From an uncultured Alphaproteobacteria bacterium (GTDB taxonomy: Bacteria > Pseudomonadota > Alphaproteobacteria > HIMB59), in assembly GCA_902530745.1 (NCBI GenBank), contig CACABO010000004.1:84769-148768 (forward strand): a stretch of DNA of 64,000 nucleotides, written 5' to 3'. The notes beneath the pieces were generated by a model, which saw only the letters and a program-made list of their open reading frames with translations, did no database searches and had not been told where the DNA came from. The position numbers and the translations under genes are program-made. How positions within the stretch are numbered: position 1 is the stretch's first letter; each line of letters opens with the position of its first letter. Positions 55,073 through 63,483 of this stretch are shown one piece after another.

Positions 55073-56200
55073 TTATGCTGATGGATAAGTAAATGGAAGG
55101 CTTCTTACTCTCATGTACTCTTTTTCAGATGTATTTGTCCATCTCAGAATTGATGATCTAAATTCAACAATATGTGAGAAAAGAGCCTGAGAAACAGGGT
55201 CTTCCGCTGCTATTGAGCTACAAACCTCTCCTGCTCTTTGACCCAATGCATTCATAACTGGATCTGGCAATTGTCTCATTTGAACACCATGCTCATTAAT
55301 AAGTTTTTGATACGAACTATCGTTTGCAGCTTGGAACATAGAAAGAACTTCCATGTTAACTGCCTTAGTTGCAATTGTGACTAGCTCTTTAGTTGCGTCA
55401 TCAAGTTTTTCCCACTCAAACATATCTATTGAACAATCTAAGATAGTTGCTGGCTCATGCCATCCTGGGTTATAGTAATACTTAGCTGCTTGGTGTAATC
55501 CTTTACCTAAGTCAGCAGCAGGACCAATCCATTCTGTTGCATCAATCGCACCTGATGCAAGTGATGGAAGCACATCCGCTCCAGCCAAAAGAACTGTATT
55601 AGCGCCAAAAGATTTTAATACCTCTCCACCAAGACCAGGCATTCTGATTTTTAGACCTTCAAAGTCTGCTAGAGAATTAATTTCTTTATTAAACCAACCC
55701 CCCATCTGGTTACCAGTATTACCCATTGGAAGAAATTTTACACCGATAGCATTATAAGCTTTATCTGCTGCTTCAATTCCTCCACCATAGTAACACCATG
55801 CATTTTGTTCTTGAGCTGTTAAACCAAAAGGTAAAGCTGCAGAAAATGATGGTGCCATACTAATGTTTGTCCAATAGTAACCTGCACCGTAAGCCATTTG
55901 TGCAGCACCAGATCTTACTGCGTCCAATGACTCAAGAGGTGGTACTAATTCGCCACCATGATAAACAGTAATTTTTAATTTATCAGAAGCATTGTTAACG
56001 TAACTTGCAAATCTATCTATTGCTTTACCAAGACCTCCTGCTTTACCAAAAGCAGAACATGCAATCCATTCCATGTGTCCACCTGATATTGCCGGTGCTG
56101 GAAATGAAGAAACTGCTGCGGCACCCAGTGCTGCAGCACCTGCACCTTTAAGGAAATTTCTTCTTTTCATGGTCTTATTATTAGACTTCTTTTTTGCCAT
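55073..56200 (-). CDS. dctP: TRAP transporter substrate-binding protein, Tat-exported (mannitol/chloroaromatic type)
   Basis: The periplasmic binding protein of the TRAP system. The 375-residue protein begins with a Tat signal (KRRNFLKGAGAAALGAAAVS, cut near ISGG), used by several TRAP binding proteins. The mature part has the DctP fold with the Arg-rich signature KIRMPGLGGEVLKSFGAN and ATEWIGPAADLGKG. The W-I-G-P form is typical of the mannitol/chloroaromatic (2-oxo acid) branch. AGGAGGGG sits before the ATG at 56200 and fixes that start. It is convergent with dctQM. Confidence 0.92.
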   Translation of the reverse strand: MAKKKSNNKTMKRRNFLKGAGAAALGAAAVSSFPAPAISGGHMEWIACSAFGKAGGLGKAIDRFASYVNNASDKLKITVYHGGELVPPLESLDAVRSGAAQMAYGAGYYWTNISMAPSFSAALPFGLTAQEQNAWCYYGGGIEAADKAYNAIGVKFLPMGNTGNQMGGWFNKEINSLADFEGLKIRMPGLGGEVLKSFGANTVLLAGADVLPSLASGAIDATEWIGPAADLGKGLHQAAKYYYNPGWHEPATILDCSIDMFEWEKLDDATKELVTIATKAVNMEVLSMFQAANDSSYQKLINEHGVQMRQLPDPVMNALGQRAGEVCSSIAAEDPVSQALFSHIVEFRSSILRWTNTSEKEYMRVRSLPFTYPSA

Positions 56201-56233
56201 AAATATTCCCCTCCTAAATTAAGAAATAATTAA

Positions 56234-57124
56234 TTATTTTTTATTAGCTATCATTATACCAACAATCACAGATAAAATTCCAGCGTAATGATAACCCTGA
56301 AGTGTTTCTTGAAAGACTAAATATGCAAGAATCCCGCCAAAAATAGGCATTAAGTGGAGAAAAGGGCCTGATTTATTTGGGCCAATTAAAGCCACTCCAG
56401 TATTCCAACAAATATATGACAAGATGCTAGGAAAAGTTCCGGTATAGCCAATTACTAATAAGGTTTTGTGGTCAAATATTATGAAATTGTTTTGGATTAT
56501 AACGTCATATAAATAAACAGGTAAGAGTAAGATTACTGTAAATACAAATGATAAATATAAAAAACTAAATCCTGAAACACCTGTTTCATTTTTTTTTAGA
56601 AATATTGAATACAATGCCCAAGATATAACAGCAAGTAGAATGAATAAATCTCCAGAGTAAAATTTTGAATCAAATATATTTTGATAGTTACCTTTTGTTA
56701 TAACATAGCTAACACCAATAAGAGATAAAATGACACCTAACATTTGAAACAAGTTTGTTTGGTTTTTATAAATCAATTTGTTTAGAAGGATTATCAACAT
56801 GGGGGTTGTCGAAATAACTAATAAAGAATTAATAACAGTTGTCGCTGTTAGACCAATATAAGTTAATGTGTTAAAAAGTGTTGGACCAGTTAAAATGATC
56901 AAAAAAACCATTCCTGGTTGTTTTTTTAAAAGGGGTAAGTCAACTAAAGCATTTTTTAAACAAAAGGGAGTTAAAATAATTAAAGCTATTACCCACCTAT
57001 AAAAAGATAACGATAAGGGTGATACTAAATCCTCGACTGAAGATAATCTTCCTACTATAAAATTGCCTGACCAAAATAAGGAGGCAAAACATAAAAATAT
57101 CGCTGCTTTAAGAGAAACACTCAC
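56234..57124 (-). CDS. EamA/DMT family transporter
   Basis: A 296-residue protein with ten helices in two EamA domains (about 8-140 and 150-292): FWSGNFIVGRLSS at the start, then AVISWALYSIFLKK and PIFGGILAYLVFQETLQGYH. The substrate is unknown. It is the last gene of a leftward run with the thiolase (9 bases between), so it may export or import a product of that pathway. Confidence 0.88.
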   Translation of the reverse strand: MSVSLKAAIFLCFASLFWSGNFIVGRLSSVEDLVSPLSLSFYRWVIALIILTPFCLKNALVDLPLLKKQPGMVFLIILTGPTLFNTLTYIGLTATTVINSLLVISTTPMLIILLNKLIYKNQTNLFQMLGVILSLIGVSYVITKGNYQNIFDSKFYSGDLFILLAVISWALYSIFLKKNETGVSGFSFLYLSFVFTVILLLPVYLYDVIIQNNFIIFDHKTLLVIGYTGTFPSILSYICWNTGVALIGPNKSGPFLHLMPIFGGILAYLVFQETLQGYHYAGILSVIVGIMIANKK

Positions 57125-57133
57125 TTAGATTTT

Positions 57134-58285
57134 TTATTTTAAATTTTCAATAGCAATTGCTAGACCTTGACCACCACCGATACACATACTTGCAACACCA
57201 AACTTTTGTTTTGTTCTTCTAAGTTGATGAGACAAGGTTGTAATAATTCTTGCACCTGAACAGCCAATGGGGTGTCCTAATGCAATAGCGCCCCCAGCAA
57301 TATTTAATTTACTTGGATCAATCTTTAAAGATCTTTGGACAGCAACTGAAGTTGCAGCAAACGCCTCATTGACCTCAACCAAATTAAAATAGTTAATATT
57401 TACACTCATTTTCTTCATTAATTTCTTTATAGCTGTAATTGGAGTAACACCCATATAATCGGGATTGCCCGCTGAGGACGCCCAAGATAGTACTTTTGCT
57501 ATTGGTTTAATTTTGTTAGAAGTTACATATTTTTCTGAAGCTAGAGCCAAAAAACTAGCTCCATCATTTAATGAAGAGGCATTTCCAGCAGTAACTGTTC
57601 CAGATTTTTTAAAAACAGCTTTTAATTGGCTTAATTTTGGCAAAGTCGTGTCTTTTCGAATTTCATCTTTAAGAGATGTTTTTGTCAATTCGTTTTTGAA
57701 GTAATTATTTTTAATTGCCTTATAAGTTTTTAGATAAGACTGATAAGCAAATTGATCTTGGTCTTGTCTTGTAACATTATATTTTCTTGAAACGTTTTCA
57801 GCTGTTATGCCCATATGTTCTTTTGAAAAAGCATCTGTTAGGCCATCGTTAACTAAAGTGTCTATAAAGATATTGTTTCCTAATTTTTTTTCTCCAGTTC
57901 TACTCAGATACGCGTGGCGTGCCCTGGACATACTTTCTTGACCACCAACAATTAATAAATTTGACTCGCCGGAATAAATTTTAGATGAACCATCTATTGT
58001 AGCTCTCATACCACTTCCACAAACTTGATTTACTACATAAGCAAAGGATGTCTGTTGCATTCCGGAACCTAGTGCAACTTGCCTTGCTGTATTCATTCCT
58101 AGTCCACTTGTTAATACTTGTCCTAAAATTAATCCTTCAACTTCTTTCGTATTGATTGTTTTATTTCTATCAAATAATTCTTTGAGACAAGAAGTTCCTA
58201 ATTCTACTGATTCAGTTTTTTTGTAATTACCTAAATAAGCTCCTATTGGTGTTCTAACTGCATCGATTATAAAAACATCACTCAT
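57134..58285 (-). CDS. Acetyl-CoA acetyltransferase (thiolase)
   Basis: A 383-residue thiolase that makes or cleaves acetoacetyl-CoA. The catalytic residues are C89 (NQVCGSGMRA), H338 (GHPIGCSGA) and C368 (CIGGGQGLA). Next to acetoacetyl-CoA synthetase it probably splits acetoacetyl-CoA to two acetyl-CoA. It overlaps that gene by 8 bases. A biosynthetic role (PhaA-like) is the alternative, but no phaB or phaC lies here. Confidence 0.92.
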   Translation of the reverse strand: MSDVFIIDAVRTPIGAYLGNYKKTESVELGTSCLKELFDRNKTINTKEVEGLILGQVLTSGLGMNTARQVALGSGMQQTSFAYVVNQVCGSGMRATIDGSSKIYSGESNLLIVGGQESMSRARHAYLSRTGEKKLGNNIFIDTLVNDGLTDAFSKEHMGITAENVSRKYNVTRQDQDQFAYQSYLKTYKAIKNNYFKNELTKTSLKDEIRKDTTLPKLSQLKAVFKKSGTVTAGNASSLNDGASFLALASEKYVTSNKIKPIAKVLSWASSAGNPDYMGVTPITAIKKLMKKMSVNINYFNLVEVNEAFAATSVAVQRSLKIDPSKLNIAGGAIALGHPIGCSGARIITTLSHQLRRTKQKFGVASMCIGGGQGLAIAIENLK

Positions 58286-60194
58286 TAATATTTATCTTTC
58301 TGTATTCAATTACTGACTCAGGATTTGCCAACGATCCCAAGTTCTGCACTTTATCATTATTGATAATTTTTTTGACAAGTATTTCAGAGTTTTTACCACT
58401 TTTTGTTCTTGGAATGTCTTTGACTATAAATATTTTCCAAGGAACATGCCTGGGACTAAGCGATGTCTTGAGGTGTTTTTTCAATATTGTATTAAAATCA
58501 ACATTAATTTTTGTGTTTAACAATTTCAAAAAAAGGACAATTTTTTCGTCATTTTTAGTCAAATAACCTGTTGCCAAACAGTCCTCGATCCAATGAAATT
58601 TTTGTAAGCAACTGTATATTTCACCTGTTCCTATTCTGACACCGCCTGGATTTAAAGTAGCATCTGACCTTCCAAAGATTACATAACCTCCATTTTTGGT
58701 TTTTTTCACATAATCTCCATGAGACCATATGTTTGTAAATTTTTTAAAATATGCGGATTTATACTTATCATTCAATCTGTCATTCCAAAAGTAGATAGGC
58801 TTAGAGGGGAAAGGGGTCTTGCAAACTAGCTCTCCTGTCTTTTTGGTTGGCTTGCCATTATCATTGAAAACATCAATATCCATGCCCAAGCCCGGTCCTT
58901 GAATTTCACCTGAATAGACAGGTAAAGTTGGTATTCCTAACATAAAACATGAAACTATGTCTGTACCGCCACTCACCGAATGTATAAAAGATTTTGAATT
59001 TAAACTTTTATTAATAAACTTAAAAGTATCTGGGCTTAGAGGAGAGCCAGTTGATATAAAACAATTAATTTTTTTTAAAATATCTTTTTTATTTGATTTA
59101 TAATTATTCTGGATTGTTTCATAAACTTTTGCTCCCGCACCTAGCATTGTTGAATTAGTTTCTTTTGTAATATTTATAACTCGATTTATATTTGGATAAA
59201 ATGGGGAGCCATCATAAAGAACGATTGAGGAACCCAGTAGTAAGTTTGAAACTGTCCAGTTCCACATCATCCACCCGCAAGTAGTTAAGAAAAGCATTTT
59301 ATCTTCAGATTTAACATTTGTATGTAATGCTAGTTCTTTTAAATGTTGAAGGAGTGAGCCTCCGTGGCCATGCGTAATACACTTGGGAAGCCCTGTTGTT
59401 CCACTAGAAAATAATACATATAGCGGATGATTAAAGCTCAATGATATATTTTTATTTAGTTTTGAATATTTTTTTTGATTGTAAATTTTTTTTAATTCAG
59501 AAGTGTTATTTTTTGAAGGATAGCTAGTTTTTAAAATTAGTGGATTATTTAAATTTGCTTTTAATGTTTTTAAGTTTTTTGAATATTGAAATTTCTTGCC
59601 GTTATAAAAATAATAGTCAGCAACAATTAAAAGCTTAGGTTTAAGCTGGGAAAATCTGTCAATCACTGCTTGTGTTCCAAAGTCAGCAGAGCAGGAAGAC
59701 CAAACTGCACCAATTTTTGCTGCAGAAAGGAAGCTTATTATTGTATCAGGTATATTTGGCAGATATCCAACAATTACATCACCTTTTTTAATGCCTTTAT
59801 CTCTAAAAAAATTGCTTAGAGCATTAATTCTTTTGTTCAAATCACTATAAATAATTTTTTCACTGAATTTGTTTTCTCCAATAAATTCAATGGCTAAATC
59901 TGATGAAATATTTTTGGAAATTAAATCGTAATAATTAAGATTACTGTTATCAAAAAAAATTGAATTCCAAAAAGATTTTTTTTTGTAAGCTTTAAAAAAT
60001 CTTTTCCTCTCAAGGTCGATATTAAAATACTCAACTATAGACTCCCAAAACTCACCAGGGTTCTTATTGGTCCATAACCAAAGCTTGTTATAATTTAAAA
60101 ATTTTTTAGAGAGTTTTTGTTCTAAATAGGTCTGAAATTTATAAAGATTTGTAGATTTAATAAATTTTCTACTTGGCTCAAATAACTTATCCAT
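58278..60194 (-). CDS. Acetoacetyl-CoA synthetase
   Basis: A 638-residue AMP-forming ligase that activates acetoacetate with CoA. The family start EFWESIVEYFNI, FSSGTTGLPKCITHGHGGSL, SCSADFG, SGGTDIVSCF and the catalytic Lys region PRTKSGKNSEI are typical of acetoacetate-CoA ligase rather than acetyl-CoA synthetase. It sits between a thiolase and a thioesterase gene, all overlapping, which points to use of ketone-body-like carbon. Confidence 0.92.
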   Translation of the reverse strand: MDKLFEPSRKFIKSTNLYKFQTYLEQKLSKKFLNYNKLWLWTNKNPGEFWESIVEYFNIDLERKRFFKAYKKKSFWNSIFFDNSNLNYYDLISKNISSDLAIEFIGENKFSEKIIYSDLNKRINALSNFFRDKGIKKGDVIVGYLPNIPDTIISFLSAAKIGAVWSSCSADFGTQAVIDRFSQLKPKLLIVADYYFYNGKKFQYSKNLKTLKANLNNPLILKTSYPSKNNTSELKKIYNQKKYSKLNKNISLSFNHPLYVLFSSGTTGLPKCITHGHGGSLLQHLKELALHTNVKSEDKMLFLTTCGWMMWNWTVSNLLLGSSIVLYDGSPFYPNINRVINITKETNSTMLGAGAKVYETIQNNYKSNKKDILKKINCFISTGSPLSPDTFKFINKSLNSKSFIHSVSGGTDIVSCFMLGIPTLPVYSGEIQGPGLGMDIDVFNDNGKPTKKTGELVCKTPFPSKPIYFWNDRLNDKYKSAYFKKFTNIWSHGDYVKKTKNGGYVIFGRSDATLNPGGVRIGTGEIYSCLQKFHWIEDCLATGYLTKNDEKIVLFLKLLNTKINVDFNTILKKHLKTSLSPRHVPWKIFIVKDIPRTKSGKNSEILVKKIINNDKVQNLGSLANPESVIEYRKININE

Positions 60195-60585
60195 CTTTGT
60201 TTTTCATTAATCTTTGAAGATCATCTGGTATTTTACTTGGAGCTCCTTGAGAATTGACGCAAACCATCAAAATTTTCGATTTAAAAATAATATTATTTTG
60301 TTTGTAAATATTTTGTTCGAGCTCAAATGATGCATTTTTAAGAGACAAAATATTGCTTTTAACAGTTAATTGATCCTCTAGTTTGCATGACTCAATATAA
60401 TCACATTCAATCTTTTTTACTAAAAAAAGTCGATCATGATCTTTCAATAAAGAATTAAGTGTAAATCCCAATTCATTGATGATTTCAGTACGGGCTCTTT
60501 CAATAAATTTTAAATAATTTGCGTAATATACAACTCCACCGGAGTCTGTGTCTTCATAATATATTTTGAAGTTGTATTGGAACAT
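60187..60585 (-). CDS. Acyl-CoA thioesterase, YbgC/4-hydroxybenzoyl-CoA family
   Basis: A 132-residue hot-dog-fold thioesterase. The catalytic Asp lies in IYYEDTDSGGVVYYANYLKF, with ERARTE next. YbgC enzymes hydrolyse short acyl-CoA and in many bacteria lie with tol-pal; here it is instead the first gene of the acetoacetate operon, overlapping the ligase by 8 bases, so its substrate may belong to that route. The 107 bases before it hold no gene. Confidence 0.88.
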   Translation of the reverse strand: MFQYNFKIYYEDTDSGGVVYYANYLKFIERARTEIINELGFTLNSLLKDHDRLFLVKKIECDYIESCKLEDQLTVKSNILSLKNASFELEQNIYKQNNIIFKSKILMVCVNSQGAPSKIPDDLQRLMKNKDG

Positions 60586-60692
60586 TAAGTAGTCAGACCT
60601 AAATACAATATATAAGTTATTATAATTATAACTATTCCAAATATTAAATATCTATATTCATTCATTAAATTAAATAACTATTATAGAAATAC

Positions 60693-60908
60693 TTAAGATA
60701 TTTTTTCTCTCTTAAAATAATAAATCATTTTGTGTTTTGAAGGGATATCAGATTTATCCTTAATTACATTGACCAACTCCCAACCTTCTTTTCCACCTTT
60801 ATTAAGCCAGTCATTTTCCGACTTTAATTCCTCATCATCTAAATATTGGGTATAAATTCTATACTCCCACTTTGAATTTTCTTTTTTATCGAAAGTTGGG
60901 TTAATCAT
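60693..60908 (-). CDS. DUF4177-like small protein
   Basis: A 71-residue protein with the DUF4177 look: W-E-Y-R-I near the start, NDWLNKGGKEGWELVNVI in the middle and YYFKRE at the end. It is soluble, with no signal. The function is unknown. It lies 11 bases from the small membrane protein gene on the same strand. Confidence 0.7.
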   Translation of the reverse strand: MINPTFDKKENSKWEYRIYTQYLDDEELKSENDWLNKGGKEGWELVNVIKDKSDIPSKHKMIYYFKREKIS

Positions 60909-60919
60909 TTCTTTATAAC

Positions 60920-61156
60920 TTACGCATTTAAATTATAGAAAAACCATACTGCAGATAAACACCAAAGTGTTAAAAAAATCTTACCTAGTTTATCTGCCTT
61001 TTTAAAATGTGATTTCATTTCATTAAGGTGAGCTACATTTTGCCCATCTTGTTTTTGAGAGTCCTTTAATTTTTTTTGGTAAAAGAATTTGTATATATTT
61101 ATTGCACAAGTCCATCCTGTTAATATGTAAAAAATAGAGCTAGATAAAGTTGTCAT
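60920..61156 (-). CDS. Small membrane protein of unknown function (78 residues)
   Basis: Two membrane helices (about 7-24, IFYILTGWTCAINIYKFF, and 60-74, IFLTLWCLSAVWFFY) flank a charged loop. I see no family match. It lies between the DUF4177-like gene and the two secreted lyase-like genes, all leftward, and may be part of the accessory region next to tRNA-Arg(TCG). Confidence 0.55.
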   Translation of the reverse strand: MTTLSSSIFYILTGWTCAINIYKFFYQKKLKDSQKQDGQNVAHLNEMKSHFKKADKLGKIFLTLWCLSAVWFFYNLNA

Positions 61157-61197
61157 CTTTCTAATATAAACCTACTCCATAGTTCTTGCTAGTTTTA

Positions 61198-62130
61198 TCA
61201 ATCTTGATATTGGATAAAAATAGGTTTTATAACCTGATTATCATAGTCTGCGATAGAGTCACATGAGTACCCTAAGTCATTTAACAATTCAGAAAAGTTT
61301 TTATCTGTGCATTTTTTTGCTCTAGCAATTCCATCATACCAAGCTGTGATTTTACCGTTAAAACCTTTAGGAGCATTATTTTGGTATATACCATATCGAA
61401 AAGAAGGTCCGTAAGATTTACCATTGTAAGAATAAATATTAGTTATAAATCCCTCTTCAGCATATTTTAAATCTCCATTTATATATAGTTTTAGAAATCC
61501 ATCATTGCCCCAATTTGCATGAATAATTACATCATGCCATTGGTTAAATAAAATATTTTCTGGAATTACCGTTGCAGTCTCATCAGTCTCTACAACAGTT
61601 TTTTTTGTACAGTGCGTTCTATTAATGGCTAACCCTTTATATCTCTTCTTATATTGCAATATGAAAACATTTTCAGAACCATTATCTCTGCAGTGTGAAA
61701 AAACTTTATTTTCATATGATAATTTCATTTGTCCAAATTGAATTAAATGATTGTCAATTTCTTTATAAGAAGTTGACGAATAAGTAAGCTCAGAATTGTC
61801 TATAAAAAACGACCATGCATACCAATTTTCACCTTTTTCTTTTGTATTGATATAAGCCTCAGTTCTTCCATAAGAACCCTTAAATTTTCCCCTTTCACAA
61901 TCAAAGTCTTTACAATCAAGTGCTCTAAACTCAAATTTGTGTGATGACTCACCAAGTCTTGAAAATTCAGTATCGACGCTTTGACTCCAATCTTTACCAG
62001 CATCTAATCCATGTTTTTCAATAGTTGGCCAACCAATACCCTTGTAACTTCCAACTTGTTCTCCATTTTCAAATGTTAAGCCCAAACAGAAACTAGGGAT
62101 AAATAACAATAGGGCTAAGAGGGTTTTCAT
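61198..62130 (-). CDS. Secreted polysaccharide-lyase-like protein, shared leader
   Basis: A 310-residue exported protein with signal peptide MKTLLALLLFIPSFCLG. The mature part shows the heparin lyase I type layout: FRALDCKDFDCERG with GRTEAYI, NWYAWSFFID, HLIQFGQMKL, FNQWHDVIIHANWG and GFLKLYINGDLKYAEEG, then FRYGIYQ and AWYDGIARAK. It is a diverged relative of the genes at 62127 and 13530. Its ATG overlaps the stop of the upstream lyase-like gene (ATGA), so the pair is co-translated. Activity and substrate are unknown. Confidence 0.75.
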   Translation of the reverse strand: MKTLLALLLFIPSFCLGLTFENGEQVGSYKGIGWPTIEKHGLDAGKDWSQSVDTEFSRLGESSHKFEFRALDCKDFDCERGKFKGSYGRTEAYINTKEKGENWYAWSFFIDNSELTYSSTSYKEIDNHLIQFGQMKLSYENKVFSHCRDNGSENVFILQYKKRYKGLAINRTHCTKKTVVETDETATVIPENILFNQWHDVIIHANWGNDGFLKLYINGDLKYAEEGFITNIYSYNGKSYGPSFRYGIYQNNAPKGFNGKITAWYDGIARAKKCTDKNFSELLNDLGYSCDSIADYDNQVIKPIFIQYQD

Positions 62131-63185
62131 TTTTCTTTTGCCTTCTCATATTCTAGTTTTCTTAATTTCTTCTTTAAATCATTAATTTTTTTTGATTTTT
62201 CTATGTCATAATTTTCAACAACTTCTTTTTTAAGTTTTGTAATCTTTTCTTCAATAAGTTTAATTTCCTCATCAAGAAGTTCCATTGTACTTTTTTTGTA
62301 GAAATATTCTTGCTCACCTAACTGACTAAGATTTGAGTTAACCTCATCTTTAGTTTTGCCTATTCTAATCTCATCAAAGTAAACAACCGTAGTGCCGCCA
62401 TCAGAACCCGTTTCCCATGTATGTTCCAACCAGTTTCTATAAATTCCAAATTTAAAGTTTGCTCTAATGTTTTTATCCCATAATGTTTTACCACTATAAT
62501 CATAAATCAAATCACCATTTGCCCATATTTTATAGTAACCATCATTTTTGTATGACCAATTTACGTGCATTAATATGTCATTCCATCTTCCAATCATATC
62601 TGTCTTAGATAAAGACAGGCCTTTTTCTTTATTAATATTATTAGAAGGTGTGTATGAACCATCTTTCGCCTCAAAGCTAAAGTGTTGGTCAGGGTAAACA
62701 TCATCAGGCTTGCTGTGAAATTGCAGAAGTTTAAGACTTGACCTTGGATGCAATTCTGTAAATTCAGGTTGTAAATAAATTGACCAAGCATACCACATCT
62801 CTCCTTTGCCCCATTCGTTAATAGAAGCTATTTCAGCCCTTTCAGATTTTCCGTTATTTCTATTACAGTCATTAATTTTACCTTTACCCCCACATTCACC
62901 TGGTCTAACTTCAAATCTAATACTAAGACTTCCATCTCTTACAGGGTGTCCTTCATCTTTAGAAACTATCTGTATCTGATGTTTTAAACCTAAAACTCTT
63001 GAGCTAAGTCTCCATTCACTCACTCCAGAGGAAACATCCAAAGGAAGGGTAAAGTTTTTTTTACTAAGAGTGTATTTTTCAGAGATAGACTCAGTTAAGT
63101 CATCATTGGTCTGTTTACCATCTTTAAATGTCAAACCCCAACTCAAACTAGGAATAAATAACAACAAGGTTAAAAGAGTTTTCAT
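62127..63185 (-). CDS. Secreted polysaccharide-lyase-like protein (heparin lyase I fold), shared leader
   Basis: A 352-residue exported protein with signal peptide MKTLLTLLLFIPSLSWG. The mature part matches the PF14099-type lyases: RFEVRPGECGGKGKINDC, SERAEIASI, MWYAWSIYLQPEF, LKLLQFHSKPDD, GRWNDILMHVNWS, YYKIWANGDLIYDYSG and FKFGIYRN. The C-terminal 60 residues form a lysine/glutamate coiled coil, an unusual addition. The ECG-DC-R-x-E pattern is shared with the island 1 cargo. The gene starts 21 bases left of an 11-bp-period repeat and 92 bases left of tRNA-Arg(TCG). Confidence 0.78.
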   Translation of the reverse strand: MKTLLTLLLFIPSLSWGLTFKDGKQTNDDLTESISEKYTLSKKNFTLPLDVSSGVSEWRLSSRVLGLKHQIQIVSKDEGHPVRDGSLSIRFEVRPGECGGKGKINDCNRNNGKSERAEIASINEWGKGEMWYAWSIYLQPEFTELHPRSSLKLLQFHSKPDDVYPDQHFSFEAKDGSYTPSNNINKEKGLSLSKTDMIGRWNDILMHVNWSYKNDGYYKIWANGDLIYDYSGKTLWDKNIRANFKFGIYRNWLEHTWETGSDGGTTVVYFDEIRIGKTKDEVNSNLSQLGEQEYFYKKSTMELLDEEIKLIEEKITKLKKEVVENYDIEKSKKINDLKKKLRKLEYEKAKEK

Positions 63186-63205
63186 TGGAAAAACTATATC
63201 TCTAA

Positions 63206-63225
63206 TGTCCCATATTTGTCCCTTA
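63206..63225 (+). repeat. 11-bp-period direct repeat near tRNA-Arg(TCG), right-arm-like
   Basis: TGTCCCATA at 63206-63214 and TGTCCCTTA at 63217-63225. The core differs from the CCCGTA copies of the 13-16 kb locus, but the period is the same. The CCC of the second unit starts 95 bases before the end of CGGAT in the tRNA anticodon loop (63315), against 100-101 at the ACG locus. Confidence 0.5.
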
Positions 63226-63276
63226 AAAAAATATATCCTCTATGAATTAATTAAAAAGTTAATAAAATCAATAATT

Positions 63277-63351
63277 GGTTCCGTGGTGTAACGGATAGCA
63301 CAAATGACTTCGGATCATTTAGTCAGGGTTCGAATCCTTGCGGGACCGCCA
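63277..63351 (+). tRNA. tRNA-Arg (anticodon TCG)
   Basis: Complete cloverleaf: acceptor GGTTCCG with CGGGACC, D arm GTGTAACGGATAGCAC, anticodon stem AATGA/TCATT with loop CTTCGGA (anticodon TCG), T arm AGGGTTCGAATCCTT, discriminator G and encoded CCA at 63349-63351. It should read CGA and CGG codons. It shares the CGGAT anticodon-loop segment and T arm with the ACG tRNA. Confidence 0.95.
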
Positions 63352-63483
63352 ACTATCAACGCTTTTAGAAGATATTTTTTCTTTGAAATTAGACTGTGCG
63401 AAAATTTCAATTAATTATAATATTTTGCATATTCCAATCATTCACATATATGCCATGAGTCTATTTCTGACTATTAAATATTC

